Shown here: positions 37,871 through 51,413 of the stretch, piece after piece
Position numbering within the stretch: the first letter of the stretch is position 1
Layout of the letters: every line of letters starts with the position of its first letter
NCBI RefSeq assembly: GCF_032854445.1
Contig: NW_027018135.1
Span: 1-64,000, forward strand
Direction: 5' to 3'
DNA: 64,000 nt
From: Liolophura sinensis
Taxonomy: Eukaryota > Mollusca > Polyplacophora > Chitonida > Chitonidae
The notes under the pieces: model-generated
Told to the model about the DNA's origin: nothing
Databases searched by the model: none
The model's input: only the letters and a program-made list of their open reading frames with translations
Position numbers and translations under genes: made by a program

Positions 37871-40800
37871 ATCTTTTGGCACCTTATAAATGTGGGTCAG
37901 TGTTTAGTTGTACTTTTCACAGCAGACTGTATCAAGTACCTTGTGTTTTTTATGTACAAATGGTCTGGTTTTTCTACACGTAGATAAAGACATTGAGATT
38001 GTCTTGGACTTAGAAGTAAGACAATTGCTGGGTGAGTTAAATGGGCTTGGCCCAAAGATTTCAGGTCTTCTGGGCTACCGAAGGGCACATAACTTATAGT
38101 CAAAAGTTGAATATAGTAATGACCAGTCGCGATTGTACAGAGTACAGTGTAGCCGATTTCAATTAACAAAAAGACCAGGCAAAAATGCAAAAGTGGAAAA
38201 ACTGTTCCAGTGCTACTAGTAACAGCCTAATCCGATTTTTTTGTGACGAGAAATCGAATGGTGCAAACCGCGTTGCTCTCCGACCAATACTTTTGGCTGT
38301 AGCGACAATTTAATGATCATTTATGTCATAATCACGTGCCCAGCAACGGCTCTTACTCCATGGAAACCAGGGAAATTTGCAATTTTTCAACAGCTGCCGA
38401 TGCCTGGCTCAATTCCGCATCTTTTGGCACCTTACTGAAGTGGGTTAGTGCTCAGTTGTACTCTTTACAGCAGACTGTATCAAGTATCTTGTGTTTTTCA
38501 CGTACAAATGGTGTGGTTTTTCTACACGTAGATAAAGACATTGAGATTGTCTTGCACTTAGAAGTAAGGCAATTGCTGGGTGAGTTAAATGGGCTTAGCC
38601 CAAAGATTTCAGGTCTTCTGGGCTACCGAAGGGCACATAACTTATAGTCAAAAGTTGAATATAGTAATGACCAGTCGCGATTGTACAGAGTACAGTTTAG
38701 CCGATTTCAATTAACAAAAAGACCAAGCAAAAATGCAAAAGTGGAAAAACTGTTCCAGTGCTACTAGTAAGAGGCTAATCCGACGTATTTTGTGACGAGA
38801 AATCGAATGGTGCAAACCGCGTTGCTCTCCGACCAATACTTTTGGCTGTAGCGACAGATCAATGATCATTGATGTCATAATCACGTGCCCAGCAACGGCT
38901 CTTACTCCATGGAAACCAGGGATATTTGCAATTTTTTAACAGCTGCCGATGCCTCGCCCAATTTCACATCTTTTGGCACCTTATAAATGTGGGTCAGTGT
39001 TCAGTTGTACTTTTTACAGCAGACTGTATCAAGTACCTTGTGTTTTTTATGTACAAATGGTGTGGTTTTTCTACACGTAGATAAAGACATTGAGATTGTC
39101 TTGGACTTAGAAGTAAGACAATTGCTGGGTGAGTTAAATGGGCTTAGCCCAAAGATTTGACGTCTTCTGGGCTACCGAAGGGCACATAACTTATAGTCAA
39201 AAGTTGAATATAGTAATGACCAGTCGCGATTGTACAGAGTGCAGTGTAGCCGATTTCAATTAACAAAAAGACCAGGTAAAAATGCAAAAGTGGAAAAACT
39301 GTTCCAGTGCTGCTGGTAAGAGGCTAATCCGACGTATTTTGTGACGAGAAATCGAATGGTGCAAACCGCGTTGCTCTCCGACCAATACTTTTGGCTGTAG
39401 TGACAATTGAATGATCATTTATGTCATAATCACGTGCCCAGCAACGGCTCTTACTCCATGGAAACCAGGGAAATTTGCAATTTTTCAACAGCTGCCGATG
39501 CCTGGCTCAATTCCGCATCTTTTGGCACCTTACTGAAGTGGGTCAGTGTTCAGTTGTACTTTTTACAGCAGACTGTATCAAGTACCATGTGGTTTTCACG
39601 TACAAATGGTGTGGTTTTTCTACACGTAGATAAAGACATTGAGATTGTCTTGCACTTAGAAGTAAGGCAATTGCTGGGTGAGTTAAATGGGCTTAGCCCA
39701 AAGATTTCAGGTCTTCTGGGCTTCCGAAGGGCACATAACTTATAGTCAAAAGTTAAATATAGTAATGACCAGTCGCGATTGTACAGAGTACAGTGTAGCC
39801 GATTTCAATAAACAAAAAGACCAGGCAAAAATGCAAAAGTGGAAAAACTGTTCCAGTGCTGCTGGTAAGAGGCTAATCCGACGTATTTTGTGACGAGAAA
39901 TCGAATGGTGCAAACCGCGTTGCTCTCTGACCAATACTTTTGGCTGTAGCGACAATTGATTGATCATTGATGTCATAATCACGTGCCCAGCAACGGCTCT
40001 TACTCCATGGAAACCAGGGATATTTGCAATTTTTTAACAGCTGCCGATGCCTGGCCCAATTCTGCATCTTTTGGCACCTTAAAAATGTGGGTCAGTGTTT
40101 AGTTGTACTTTTCACAGCAGACTGTATCAAGTACCTTGTGTTTATTATGTACAAATGGTCTGGTTTTTCTACACGTAGATAAAGACATTGAGATTGTCTT
40201 GCACTTAGAAGTAAGGCAATTGCTGGGTGAGTTAAATGGGCTTAGCCCAAAGATTTCAGGTCTTCTGGGCTACCGAAGGGCACATAACTTATAGTCAAAA
40301 GTTGAATATAGTAATGACCAGTCGCGATTGTACAGAGTACAGTTTAGCCGATTTCAATTAACAAAAAGGCCAAGCAAAAATGCAAAAGTGGAAAAACTGT
40401 TCCAGTGCTACTAGTAAGAGGCTAATCCGACGTATTTTGTGACGAGAAATCGAATGGTGCAAACCGCGTTGCTCTCCGACCAATACTTTTGGCTGTAGCG
40501 ACAGATCAATGATCATTGATGTCATAATCACGTGCCCAGCAACGGCTCTTACTCCATGGAAACCAGGGATATTTGCAATTTTTTAACACCTGCCGATGCC
40601 TCGCCCAATTTCACATCTTTTGGCACCTTATAAATGTGGGTCAGTGTTTAGTTGTACTTTTTACAGCAGACTGTATCAAGTACCTTGTGTTTTTTATGTA
40701 CAAATGGTGTGGTTTGTCTACACGTAGATAAAGACATTGAGATTGTCTTGTACTTAGAAGTAAGACAATTGCTGGGTGAGTTAAATGGGCTTAGCCGAAA

Positions 40801-41722
40801 GATTTGACGTCTTTTGGGCTACCGAAGGGCACATAACTTATAGTCAAAAGTTGAATATAGTAATGACCAGTCGCGATTGTACAGAGTACAGTGTAGCCGA
40901 TTTCAATTAACAAAAAGACCAGGTAAAAGTGCAAAAGTGGAAAAACTGTTCCAGTGCTGCTTGTAAGAGGCTAATCCGACGTATTTTGTGACGAGAAATC
41001 GAATGGTGCAAACCGCGTTGCTCTCCGACCAATACTTTTGGCTGTAGTGACAATTGAATGATCATTTATGTCATAATCACGTGCCCAGCAACGGCTCTTA
41101 CTCCATGGAAACCAGGGAAATTTGCAATTTTTCAACAGCTGCCGATGCCTGGCTCAATTCCGCATCTTTTGGCACCTTACTGAAGTGGGTTAGTGTTCAG
41201 TTGTACTTTTTACAGCAGACTGTATCAAGTACCTTGTGTTTTTCACGTACAAATGGTGTGGTTTTTCTACACGTAGATAAAGACATTGAGATTGTCTTGC
41301 ACTTAGAAGTAAGGCAATTGCTGGGTGAGTTAAATGGGCTTGGCCGAAAGATTTGACGTCTTCTGGGCTACCAAAGGGCACATAACTTATAGTCAAAAGT
41401 TGAATATAGTAATGACCAGTCGCGATTGTACAGAGTACAGTTTAGCCGATTTCAATTAACAAAAAGACGAAGCAAAAATGCAAAAGTGGAAAAACTGTTC
41501 CAGTGCTACTAGTAAGAGGCTAATCCGACGTATTTTGTGACGAGAAATCGAATGGTGCAAACCGCGTTGCTCTCCGACCAATACTTTTGGCTGTAGCGAC
41601 AGATCAATGATCATTGATGTCATAATCACGTGCCCAGCAACGGCTCTTACTCCATGGAAACCAGGGATATTTGCAATTTTTTAACAGCTGCCGATGCCTC
41701 GCCCAATTCCACATCTTTTGGC
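37870..41722. repeat. Seven-unit higher-order repeat I, copy 2
   Basis: Units T 37881, G 38429, T 38978, G 39527, K 40076, T 40625, G 41174. It repeats copy 1 almost base for base, with 'accatgtgg' near 39585, 'gtttattatgtac' near 40140 and 'ttaacacctgcc' near 40585. The first unit has a T head where copy 1 has a K' head, so the breakpoint of the duplication lies shortly after the anchor. The match fades near 41605, where this copy has 'atgatcattgatgtcat' and copy 1 has 'atgattattgatgtaat'. An earlier partial copy starts near 31.8 kb (the 'gtttattatg' marker near 32456). Confidence 0.88.
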
Positions 41723-44700
41723 ACCTTATAAATGTGGGTCAGTGTTCAGTTGTACTTTTTACAGCAGACTGTATCAAGTACCTTGTGTTTTTTATGTACA
41801 AATGGTGTGGTTTTTCTACACGTAGATAAAGACATTGAGATTGTCTTGGACTTAGAAGTAAGACAATTGCTGGGTGAGTTAAATGGGCTTAGCCCAAAGA
41901 TTTGACGTCTTCTGGGCTACCGAAGGCCACATAACTTATAGTCAAAAGTTGAATATAGTAATGACCAGTCGCGATTGTACAGAGTGCAGTGTAGCCGATT
42001 TCAATTAACAAAAAGACCAGGTAAAAATGCAAAAGTGGAAAAACTGTTCCAGTGCTGCTGGTAAGAGGCTAATCCGACGTATTTTGTGACGAGAAATCGA
42101 ATGGTGCAAACCGCGTTGCTCTCCGACCAATACTTTTGGCTGTAGTGACAATTGAATGATCATTTATGTCATAATCACGTGCCCAGCAACGGCTCTTACT
42201 CCATGGAAACCAGGGAAATTTGCAATTTTTCAACAGCTGCCGATGCCTGGCTCAATTCCGCATCTTTTGGCACCTTACTGAAGTGGGTCAGTGTTCAGTT
42301 GTACTTTCTACAGCAGACTGTATCAAGTACCTTGTGGTTTTCACGTACAAATGGTGTGGTTTTTCTACACGTAGATAAAGACATTGAGATTGTCTTGCAC
42401 TTAGAAGTAAGGCAATTGCTGGGTGAGTTAAATGGGCTTGGCCCAAAGATTTCAGGTCTTCTGGGCTACCGAAGGGCACATAACTTATAGTCAAAAGTTG
42501 AATATAGTAATGACCAGTCGCGATTGTACAGAGTACAGTGTAGCCGATTTCAATTAACAAAAAGACCAGGCAAAAATGCAAAAGTGGAAAAACTGTTCCA
42601 GTGCTGCTGGTAAGAGGCTAATCCGACGTATTTTGTGACGAGAAATCGAATGGTGCAATCCGCGTTGCTCTCCGACCAATACTTTTGGCTGTAGCGACAA
42701 TTGAATGATCATTTATGTCATAATCACGTGCGTAGCAACGGCTCTTACTCCATGGAAACCAGGGATATTTGCAATTTTTCAACAGCTGCCGATGCCTGTC
42801 CCAATTCTGCATCTTTTGGCACCTTAAAAATGTGTGTCAGTGTTTAGTTGTACTTTTTACAGCAGACTGTATCAAGTACCTTGTGTTTTTTATGTACAAA
42901 TGGTGTGGTTTTTCTACACGTAGATAAAGACATTGAGATTGTCTTGGACTTAGAAGTAAGACAATTGCTGGGTGAGTTAAATGGGCTTGGCCCAAAGATT
43001 TCAGGTCTTCTGGGCTACCGAAGGGCACATAACTTATAGTCAAAAGTTGAATATAGTAATGACCAGTCGCGATTGTACAGAGTACAGTGTAGCCGATTTC
43101 AATTAACAAAAAGACCAGGCAAAAATGCAAAAGTGGAAAAATTGTTCCAGTGCTACTAGTAAGAGTCTAATCCGACGTATTTTGTGACGAGAAATCGAAT
43201 GGTGCAATCCGCGTTGCTCTCCGACCAATACTTTTGGCTGTACCGACAATTGAATGATCATTTATGTCATAATCACGTGCGTAGCAACGGCTCTTACTCC
43301 ATGGAAACCAGGGAAATTTGCAATTTTTCAACAGCTGCCGATGCCTGGCTCAATTCCGCATCTTTTGGCACCTTACTGAAGTGGGTTAGTGTTCAGTTGT
43401 ACTTTTTACAGCAGACTGTATCAAGTACCTTGTGTTTTTCACGTACAAATGGTGTGGTTTTTCTACACGTAGATAAAGACATTGAGATTGTCTTGCACTT
43501 AGAAGTAAGGCAATTGCTGGGTGAGTTAAATGGGCTTGGCCCAAAGATTTGACGTCTTCTGGGCTACCGAAGGGCACATAACTCATAGTCAAAAGTTGAA
43601 TATAGTAATGACCAGTCGCGATTGTACAGAGTACAGTGTAGCCGATTTCAATTAACAAAAAGACCAGGCAAAAATGCAAAAGTGGAAAAACTGTTCCAGT
43701 GCTACTAGTAAGAGGCTAATCCGACGTATTTTGTGACGAGAAATCGAATGGTGCAAACCGCGTTGCTCTCCGACCAATACTTTTGGCTGTAGCGACAGAT
43801 CAATGATTATTGATGTCATAATCACGTGCCCAGCAACGGCTCTTACTCCATGGAAACCAGGGATATTTGCAATTTTTTAACAGCTGCCGATGCCTGGCCC
43901 AATTCCACATCTTTTGGCACCTTATAAATGTGGGTCAGTGTTTAGTTGTACTTTTCAAAGCAGACTGTATCAAGTACCTTGTGTTTTTTATGAACAAATG
44001 GTCTGGTTTTTCTACACGTAGATAAAGACATTGAGATTGTCTAGGACTTAGAAGTAAGACAATTGCTGGGTGAGTTAAATGGGCTTGGCCCAAAGATTTT
44101 AGGTCTTCTGGGCTACCGAAGGGAACATAACTTATAGTCAAAAGTTAAATATAGTAATGACCAGTCGCGATTGTACAGAGTACAGTGTAGCCGATTTCAA
44201 TTAACAAAAAGACCAGGCAAAAATGCAAAAGTGGAAAAACTGTTCCAGTGCTACTAGTAACAGCCTAATCCGATTTTTTTGTGACGAGAAATCGAATGGT
44301 GCAAACCGCGTTGCTCTCCGACCAATACTTTTGGCTGTAGCGACAATTGAATGATCATTTATGTCATAATCACGTGCCCAGCAACGGCTCTTACTCCATG
44401 GAAACCAGGGAAATTTGCAATTTTTCAACAGCTGCCGATGCCTGGCTCAATTCCGCATCTTTTGGCACCTTACTGAAGAGGGTTAGTGTTCAGTTGTACT
44501 CTTTACAGCAGACTGTATCAAGTATCTTGTGTTTTTCACGTACAAATGGTGTGGTTTTTCTACACGTAGATAAATACATTGAGATTGTCTTGGACTTAGA
44601 AGTAAGACAATTGCTGGGTGAGTTAAATGGGCTTGGCCGAAAGATTTGACGTCTTCTGGGCTACCGAAGGGCACATAACTTATAGTCAAAAGTTGAATAT

Positions 44701-47570
44701 AGTAATGACCAGTCACGATTGTACAGAGTACAGTGTAGCCGATTTCAATTAACAAAAAGACCAGGTAAAAGTGCAAAAGTGGAAAAACTGTTCCAGTGCT
44801 GCTGGTAAGAGGCTAATCCGACGTATTTTGTGACGAGAAATCGAATGGTGCAAACCGCGTTGCTCTCCGACCAATACTTTTGGCTGTAGTAACAATTGAA
44901 TGATCATTTATGTCATAATCACGTGCCCAGCAACGGCTCTTACTCCATGGAAACCAGGGAAATTTGCAATTTTTCAACAGCTGCCGATGCCTGGCTCAAT
45001 TCTGCATCTTTTGGCACCTTACTGAAGTGGGTCAGTGTTCAGTTGTACTTTCTACAGCAGACTGTATCAAGTACCTTGTGGTTTTCACGTACAAATGGTG
45101 TGGTTTTTCTACACGTAGATAAAGACATTGAGATTGTCTTGCACTTAGAAGTAAGGCAATTGCTGGGTGAGTTAAATGGGCTTGGCCCAAAGATTTCAGG
45201 ACTTCTGGGCTACCGAAGGGCACATAACTTATAGTCAAAAGTTGAATATAGTAATGACCAGTCGCGATTGTACAGAGTACAGTGTAGCCGATTTCAATTA
45301 ACAAAGACACCAGGCAAAAATGCAAAAGTGGAAAAACTGTTCCAGTGCTTCTGCTAAGAGCCTAATCCGACGTATTTTGTGACGAGAAATCGAATGGTGC
45401 AATCCGCGTTGCTCTCCGACCAATACTTTTGGCTGTAGCGACAATTGAATGATCATTTATGTCATGATCACGTGCGTAGCAACGGCTCTTACTCCATGGA
45501 AACCAGGGATATTTGCAATTTTTCAACAGCTGCCGATGCCTGTCCCAATTCTGCATCTTTTGGCACCTTAAAAATGTGTGTCAGTGTTTAGTTGTACTTT
45601 TTACAGCAGACTGTAGCAAGTACCTTGTGTTTTTTATGTACAAATGGTCTGGTTTTTCTACACGTAGATAAAGACATTGAGATTGTCTTGGACTTAGAAG
45701 TAAGACAATTGCTGGGTGAGTTAAATGGACTTGGCCCAAAGATTTCAGGTCTTCTCGGCTACCGAAGGGCACATAACTTATAGTCAAAAGTTGAATATAG
45801 TAATGACCAGTCGCGATTGTACAGAGTACAGTGTAGCCGATTTCAATTAACAAAAAGACCAGGCAAAAATGCAAAAGTGGAAAAACTGTTCCAGTGCTAC
45901 TAGTAAGAGTCTAATCCGACGTATTTTGTGACGAGAAATCGAATGGTGCAATCCGCGTTGCTCTCCGACCAATACTTTTGGCTGTAGCGACAATTGAATG
46001 ATCATTTATGTCATAATCACGTGCGTAGCAACGGCTCTTACTCCATGGAAACCAGGGAAATTTGCAATTTTTCAACAGCTGCCGATGCCTGGCTCAATTC
46101 CGCATCTTTTGGCACCTTACTGAAGTGGGTTAGTGTTCAGTTGTACTTTTTACAGCAGACTGTATCAAGTACCTTGTGGTTTTCACGTACAAATGGTGTG
46201 GTTTTTCTACACGTAGATAAAGACATTGAGATTGTCTTGCACTTAGAAGTAAGGCAATTGCTGGGTGAGTTAAATGGGCTTGGCCCAAAGATTTGACGTC
46301 TTCTGGGCTACCGAAGGGCACATAACTTATAGTCAAAAGTTGAATATAGTAATGACCAGTCGCGATTGTACAGAGTACAGTTTAGCCGACTTCAATTAAC
46401 CAAAAGACGAAGCAAAAATGCAAAAGTGGAAAAACTGTTCCAGTGCTACTAGTAAGAGGCTAATCCGACGTATTTTGTGACGAGAAATCGAATGGTGCAA
46501 ACCGCGTTGCTCTCCGACCAATACTTTTGGCTGTAGCGACAGATCAATGATCATTGATGTCATAATCACGTGCCCAGCAACGGCTCTTACTCCATGGAAA
46601 CCAGGGATATTTCCAATTTTTTAACAGCTGCCGATGCCTGGCCCAATTCCACATCTTTTTGCACCTTATAAATGTGGGTCAGTGTTTAGTTGTACTTTTT
46701 ACAGCAGACTGTATCAAGTACCTTGTGTTTTTTATGTACAAATGGTGTGGTTTTTCTACACGTAGATAAAGACATTGAGATTGTCTTGGACTTAGAAGTA
46801 AGACAATTGCTGGGTGAGTTAAATGGGCTTAGCCTAAAGATTTGACGTCTTCTGGGCTACCGAAGGGCACATAACTTATAGTCAAAAGTTGAATATAGTA
46901 ATGACCAGTCGCGATTGTACAGAGTACAGTGTAGCCGATTTCAATTAACAAAAAGACCAGGTAAAAACGCAAAAGTGGAAAAACTGTTCCAGTGCTGCTG
47001 GTAAGAGGCTAATCCGACGTATTTTGTGACGAGAAATCGAATGGTGCAAACCGCGTTGCTCTCCGACCAATACTTTTGGCTGTAGTGACAATTGAATGAT
47101 CATTTATGTCTTAATCACGTGCCCAGCAACGGGTCTTACTCCATGGAAACCAGGGAAATTTGCAATTTTTCAACAGCTGCCGATGCCTGGCTCAATTCCG
47201 CATCTTTTGGCACCTTACTGAAGTGGGTCAGTGTTCAGTTGTACTTTTTACAGCAGACTGTATCAAGTACCTTGTGTTTTTCACGTACAAATGGTGTGGT
47301 TTTTCTACACGTAGATAAAGACATTGAGATTGTCTTGCACTTAGAAGTAAGGCAATTGCTGGGTGAGTTAAATGGGCTTGGCCCAAAGATTTCAGGTCTT
47401 CTGGGCTACCGAAGGGCACATAACTTATAGTCAAAAGTTAAATATAGTAATGACCAGTCGCGATTGTACAGAGTACAGTGTAGCCGATTTCAATAAACAA
47501 AAAGACCAAGCAAAAATGCAAAAGTGGAAAAACTGTTCCAGTGCTGCTGGTAAGAGGCTAATCCGACGTA
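41723..47570. repeat. Mosaic tract with five-unit periodicity
   Basis: Units T 41723, G 42272, K' 42821, G 43370, T 43919, G 44467, G 45016, K' 45565, G 46114, T 46663, G 47212. The G-K'-G stretch from about 42.15 to 43.6 kb recurs at 44.9-46.3 kb, 2744 bp (five units less one base) away; both copies have 'actttctacagcag' (near 42303 and 45049). The same G-K'-G-T order also occurs at 49.3-51.1 and 53.1-54.9 kb. The T unit at 43919 carries several private changes ('ttttcaaagcag', 'atgaacaaatgg', 'gtctaggactta', 'gattttaggtc'), so it looks like an older or less homogenised unit. Confidence 0.8.
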
Positions 47571-50500
47571 TTTTGTGACGACAAATCGAATGGTGCAAAC
47601 CGCGTTGCTCTCTGACCAATACTTTTGGCTGTAGCGACAATTGATTAATCATTGATGTCATAATCACGTGCCCAGCAACGGCTCTTACTCCATGGAAACC
47701 AGGGATATTTCCAATTTTTTAACAGCTGCCGATGCCTGGCCCAATTCTGCATCTTTTGGCACCTTAAAAATGTGGGTCAGTGTTTAGTTGTACTTTTTAC
47801 AGCAGACTGTATTAAGTACCTTGTGTTTTATATGTACAAATGGTCTGGTTTTTCTACACGTAGATAAAGACATTGAGATTGTCTTGGACTTAGAAGTAAG
47901 ACAATTGCTGGGTGAGTTAAATGGGCTTAGCCCAAAGATTTCAGGTCTTCTGGGCTACCGAAGGGCACATAACTTATAGTCAAAAGTTGAATATAGTAAT
48001 GACCAGTCGCGATTGTACAGAGTGCAGTGTAGCCGATTTCAATTAACAAAAATACCAGGTAAAAATGCAAAAGTGGAAAAACTGTTCCAGTGCTGCTGGT
48101 AAGAGGCTAATCCGACGTATTTTGTGACGACAAATCGAATGGTGCAAACCGCGTTGCTCTCCGACCAATACTTTTGGCTGTAGTGACAATTGAATGATCA
48201 TTTATGTCATAATCACGTGCCCAGCAACGGCTCTTACTCCATGGAAACCAGGGAAATTTGCAATTTTTCAACAGCTGCCGATGCCTGGCTCAATTCCGCA
48301 TCTTTTGGCACTTTACTGAAGTGGGTCAGTGTTTAGTTGTACTTTTTACAGCAGACTGTATCAAGTACCTTGTGGTTTTCACGTACAAATGGTGTGGTTT
48401 TTCTACACGTAGATAAAGACATTGAGATTGTCTTGCACTTAGAAGTAAGGCAATTGTTGGGTGAGTTAAATGGGCTTGGCCCAAAGATTTGACGTCTTCT
48501 GGGCTACCGAAGGGCACATAACTTATAGTCAAAAGTTGAATATAGTAATGACCAGTCGCGATTGTACAGAGTACAGTGTAGCCGATTTCAATTAACAAAA
48601 AGACCAGGCAAAAATGCAAAAGTGGAAAAACTGTTCCAGTGCTACTAGTAAGAGTCTAATCCGACGTATTTTGTGACGAGAAATCGAATGGTGCAATCCG
48701 CGTTGCTCTCCGACCAATACTTTTGGCTGTAGTGACAATTGAATGATCATTTATGTCATAATCACGTGCGTAGCATCGGCTCTTACTCCATGGAAACCAG
48801 GGAAACTTGCAATTTTTCAACAGCTGCTAATGCCTGGCTCAATTCCGCATGTTTTGGCACCTTACTGAAGTGGGTTAGTGTTCAGTTGTACTTTTTACAG
48901 CAGACTGTATCAAGTACCTTGTGTTTTTCACGTACAAATGGTGTGGTTTGTCTACACGTAGATAAAGACATTGAAATTGTCTTGCACTTAGAAGTAAGAC
49001 AATTGCTGGGTGAGTTAAATGGGCTTAGCCCAAAGATTTCAGGTCTTCTGGGCTACCGAAGGGCACATAACTTATAGTCAAAAGTTGAATATAGTAATGA
49101 CCAGTCGCGATTGTACAGAGTACAGTGTAGCCGATTTCAATTAACAAAAAGACCAGGCAAAAATGCAAAAGTGGAAAAACTGTTCCAGTGCTGCTGGTAA
49201 GAGGCTAATCCGACGTATTTTGTGACGAGAAATCGAATGGTGCAAACCGCGTTGCTCTCCGACCAATACTTTTGGCTGTAGTGACAATTGAATGATCATT
49301 TATGTCATAATCATGTGCCCAGCAACGGCTCTTACTCCATGGAAACCAGGGATATTTGCAATTTTTCAACAGCTGCCGATGCCTGGCTCAATTCCGCATC
49401 TTTTGGCACCTTACTGAAGTGGGTCAGTGTTCAGTTGTACTTTTTACAGCAGACTGTATCAAGTACCTTGTGGTTTTCACGTACAAATGGTGTGGTTTTT
49501 CTACACGTAGATAAAGACATTGAGATTGTCTTGCACTTAGAAGTAAGGCAATTGCTGGGTGAGTTAAATGGGCTTGGCCCAAAGATTTCAGGTCTTCTGG
49601 GCTACCGAAGGGCACATAACTTATAGTCAAAAGTTGAATATAGTAATGACCAGTCGCGATTGTACAGAGTACAGTGTAGCCGATTTCAATTAACAAAAAG
49701 ACCAGGCAAAAATGCAAAAGTGGAAAAACTGTTCCAGTGCTTCTGGTAAGAGGCTAATCCGACGTATTTTGTGACGAGAAATCGAATGGTGCAATCCGCG
49801 TTGCTCTCCGACCAATACTTTTGGCTGTAGCGACAATTGAATGATCATTTATGTCATAATCACGTGCGTAGCAACGGCTCTTACTCCATGGAAACCAGGG
49901 ATATTTGCAATTTTTCAACAGCTGCCGATGCCTGTCCCAATTCTGCATCTTTTGGCACCTTAAAAATGTGTGTCAGTGTTTAGTTGTACTTTTTACAGCA
50001 GACTGTATCAAGTACCTTGTGTTTTTTATGTACAAATGGTGTGGTTTTTCTACACGTAGATAAAGACATTGAGATTGTCTTGGACTTAGAAGTAAGACAA
50101 TTGCTGGGTGAGTTAAATGGGCTTGGCCCAAAGATTTCAGGTCTTCTGGGCTACCGAAGGGCACATAACTTATAGTCAAAAGTTGAATATAGTAATGACC
50201 AGTCGCGATTGTACAGAGTACAGTGTAGCCGATTTCAATTAACAAAAAGACCAGGCAAAAATGCAAAAGTGGAAAAACTGTTCCAGTGCTACTAGTAAGA
50301 GTCTAATCCGACGTATTTTGTGACGAGAAATCGAATGGTGCAATCCGCGTTGCTCTCCGACCAATACTTTTGGCTGTAGCGACAATTGAATGATCATTTA
50401 TGTCATAATCACGTGCGTAGCAACGGCTCTTACTCCATGGAAACCAGGGAAATTTGCAATTTTTCAACAGCTGCCGATGCCTGGCTCAATTCCGCATCTT

Positions 50501-51413
50501 TTGGCACCTTACTGAAGTGGGTTAGTGTTCAGTTGTACTTTTTACAGCAGACTGTATCAAGTACCTTGTGGTTTTCACGTACAAATGGTGTGGTTTTTCT
50601 ACACGTAGATAAAAACATTGAGATTGTCTTGCACTTAGAAGTAAGGCAATTGCTGGGTGAGTTAAATGGGCTTGGCCCAAAGATTTGACGTCTTCTGGGC
50701 TACCGAAGGGCACATAACTTATAGTCAAAAGTTGAATATAGTAATGACCAGTCGCGATTGTACAGAGTACAGTTTAGCCGACTTCAATTAACAAAAAGAC
50801 GAAGCAAAAATGCAAAAGTGGAAAAACTGTTCCAGTGCTACTAGTAAGAGGCTAATCCGACGTATTTTGTGACGAGACATCGAATGGTGCAAACCGCGTT
50901 GCTCTCCGACCAATACTTTTGGCTGTAGCGACAGATCAATGATCATTGATGTCATAATCACGTGCCCAGCAACGGCTCTTACTCCATGGAAACCACGGAT
51001 AATTCCAATTTTTTAACAGCTGCCGATGCCTGGCCCAATTCCACATCTTTTTGCACCTTATAAATGTGGGTCAGTGTTTAGTTGTACTTTTTACAGCAGA
51101 CTGTATCAAGTACCTTGTGTTTTTTATGTACAAATGGTCTGGTTTTTCTACACGTAGATAAAGACATTGAGATTGTCTTGGACTTAGAAGTAAGACAATT
51201 GCTGGGTGAGTTAAATGGGCTTAGCCCAAAGATTTGACGTCTTCTGGGCTACCGAAGGGCACATAACTTATAGTCAAAAGTTGAATATAGTAATGACCAG
51301 TCGCGATTGTACAGAGTACAGTGTAGCCGATTTCAATTCACAAAAAGACCAGGCAAAAATGCAAAAGTGGAAAAACTGTTCCAGTGCTGCTGGTAAGAGG
51401 CTAATCCGACGTA
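47570..51413. repeat. Seven-unit higher-order repeat II, copy 1
   Basis: Units K 47761, G 48310, G 48859, G 49408, K' 49957, G 50506, T 51055. It is followed directly by a second copy 3843 bp away (exactly 7 x 549). Private markers shared by both copies are 'gtgttttatatgtac' (near 47823), 'gtattaagtacc' (near 47809), 'attgttgggtgag' (near 48453), 'cagctgctaatgcc' (near 48822), 'cgcatgttttgg' (near 48846) and 'gataaaaacattg' (near 50608). Unit order differs from repeat I, so it arose independently. Confidence 0.9.
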
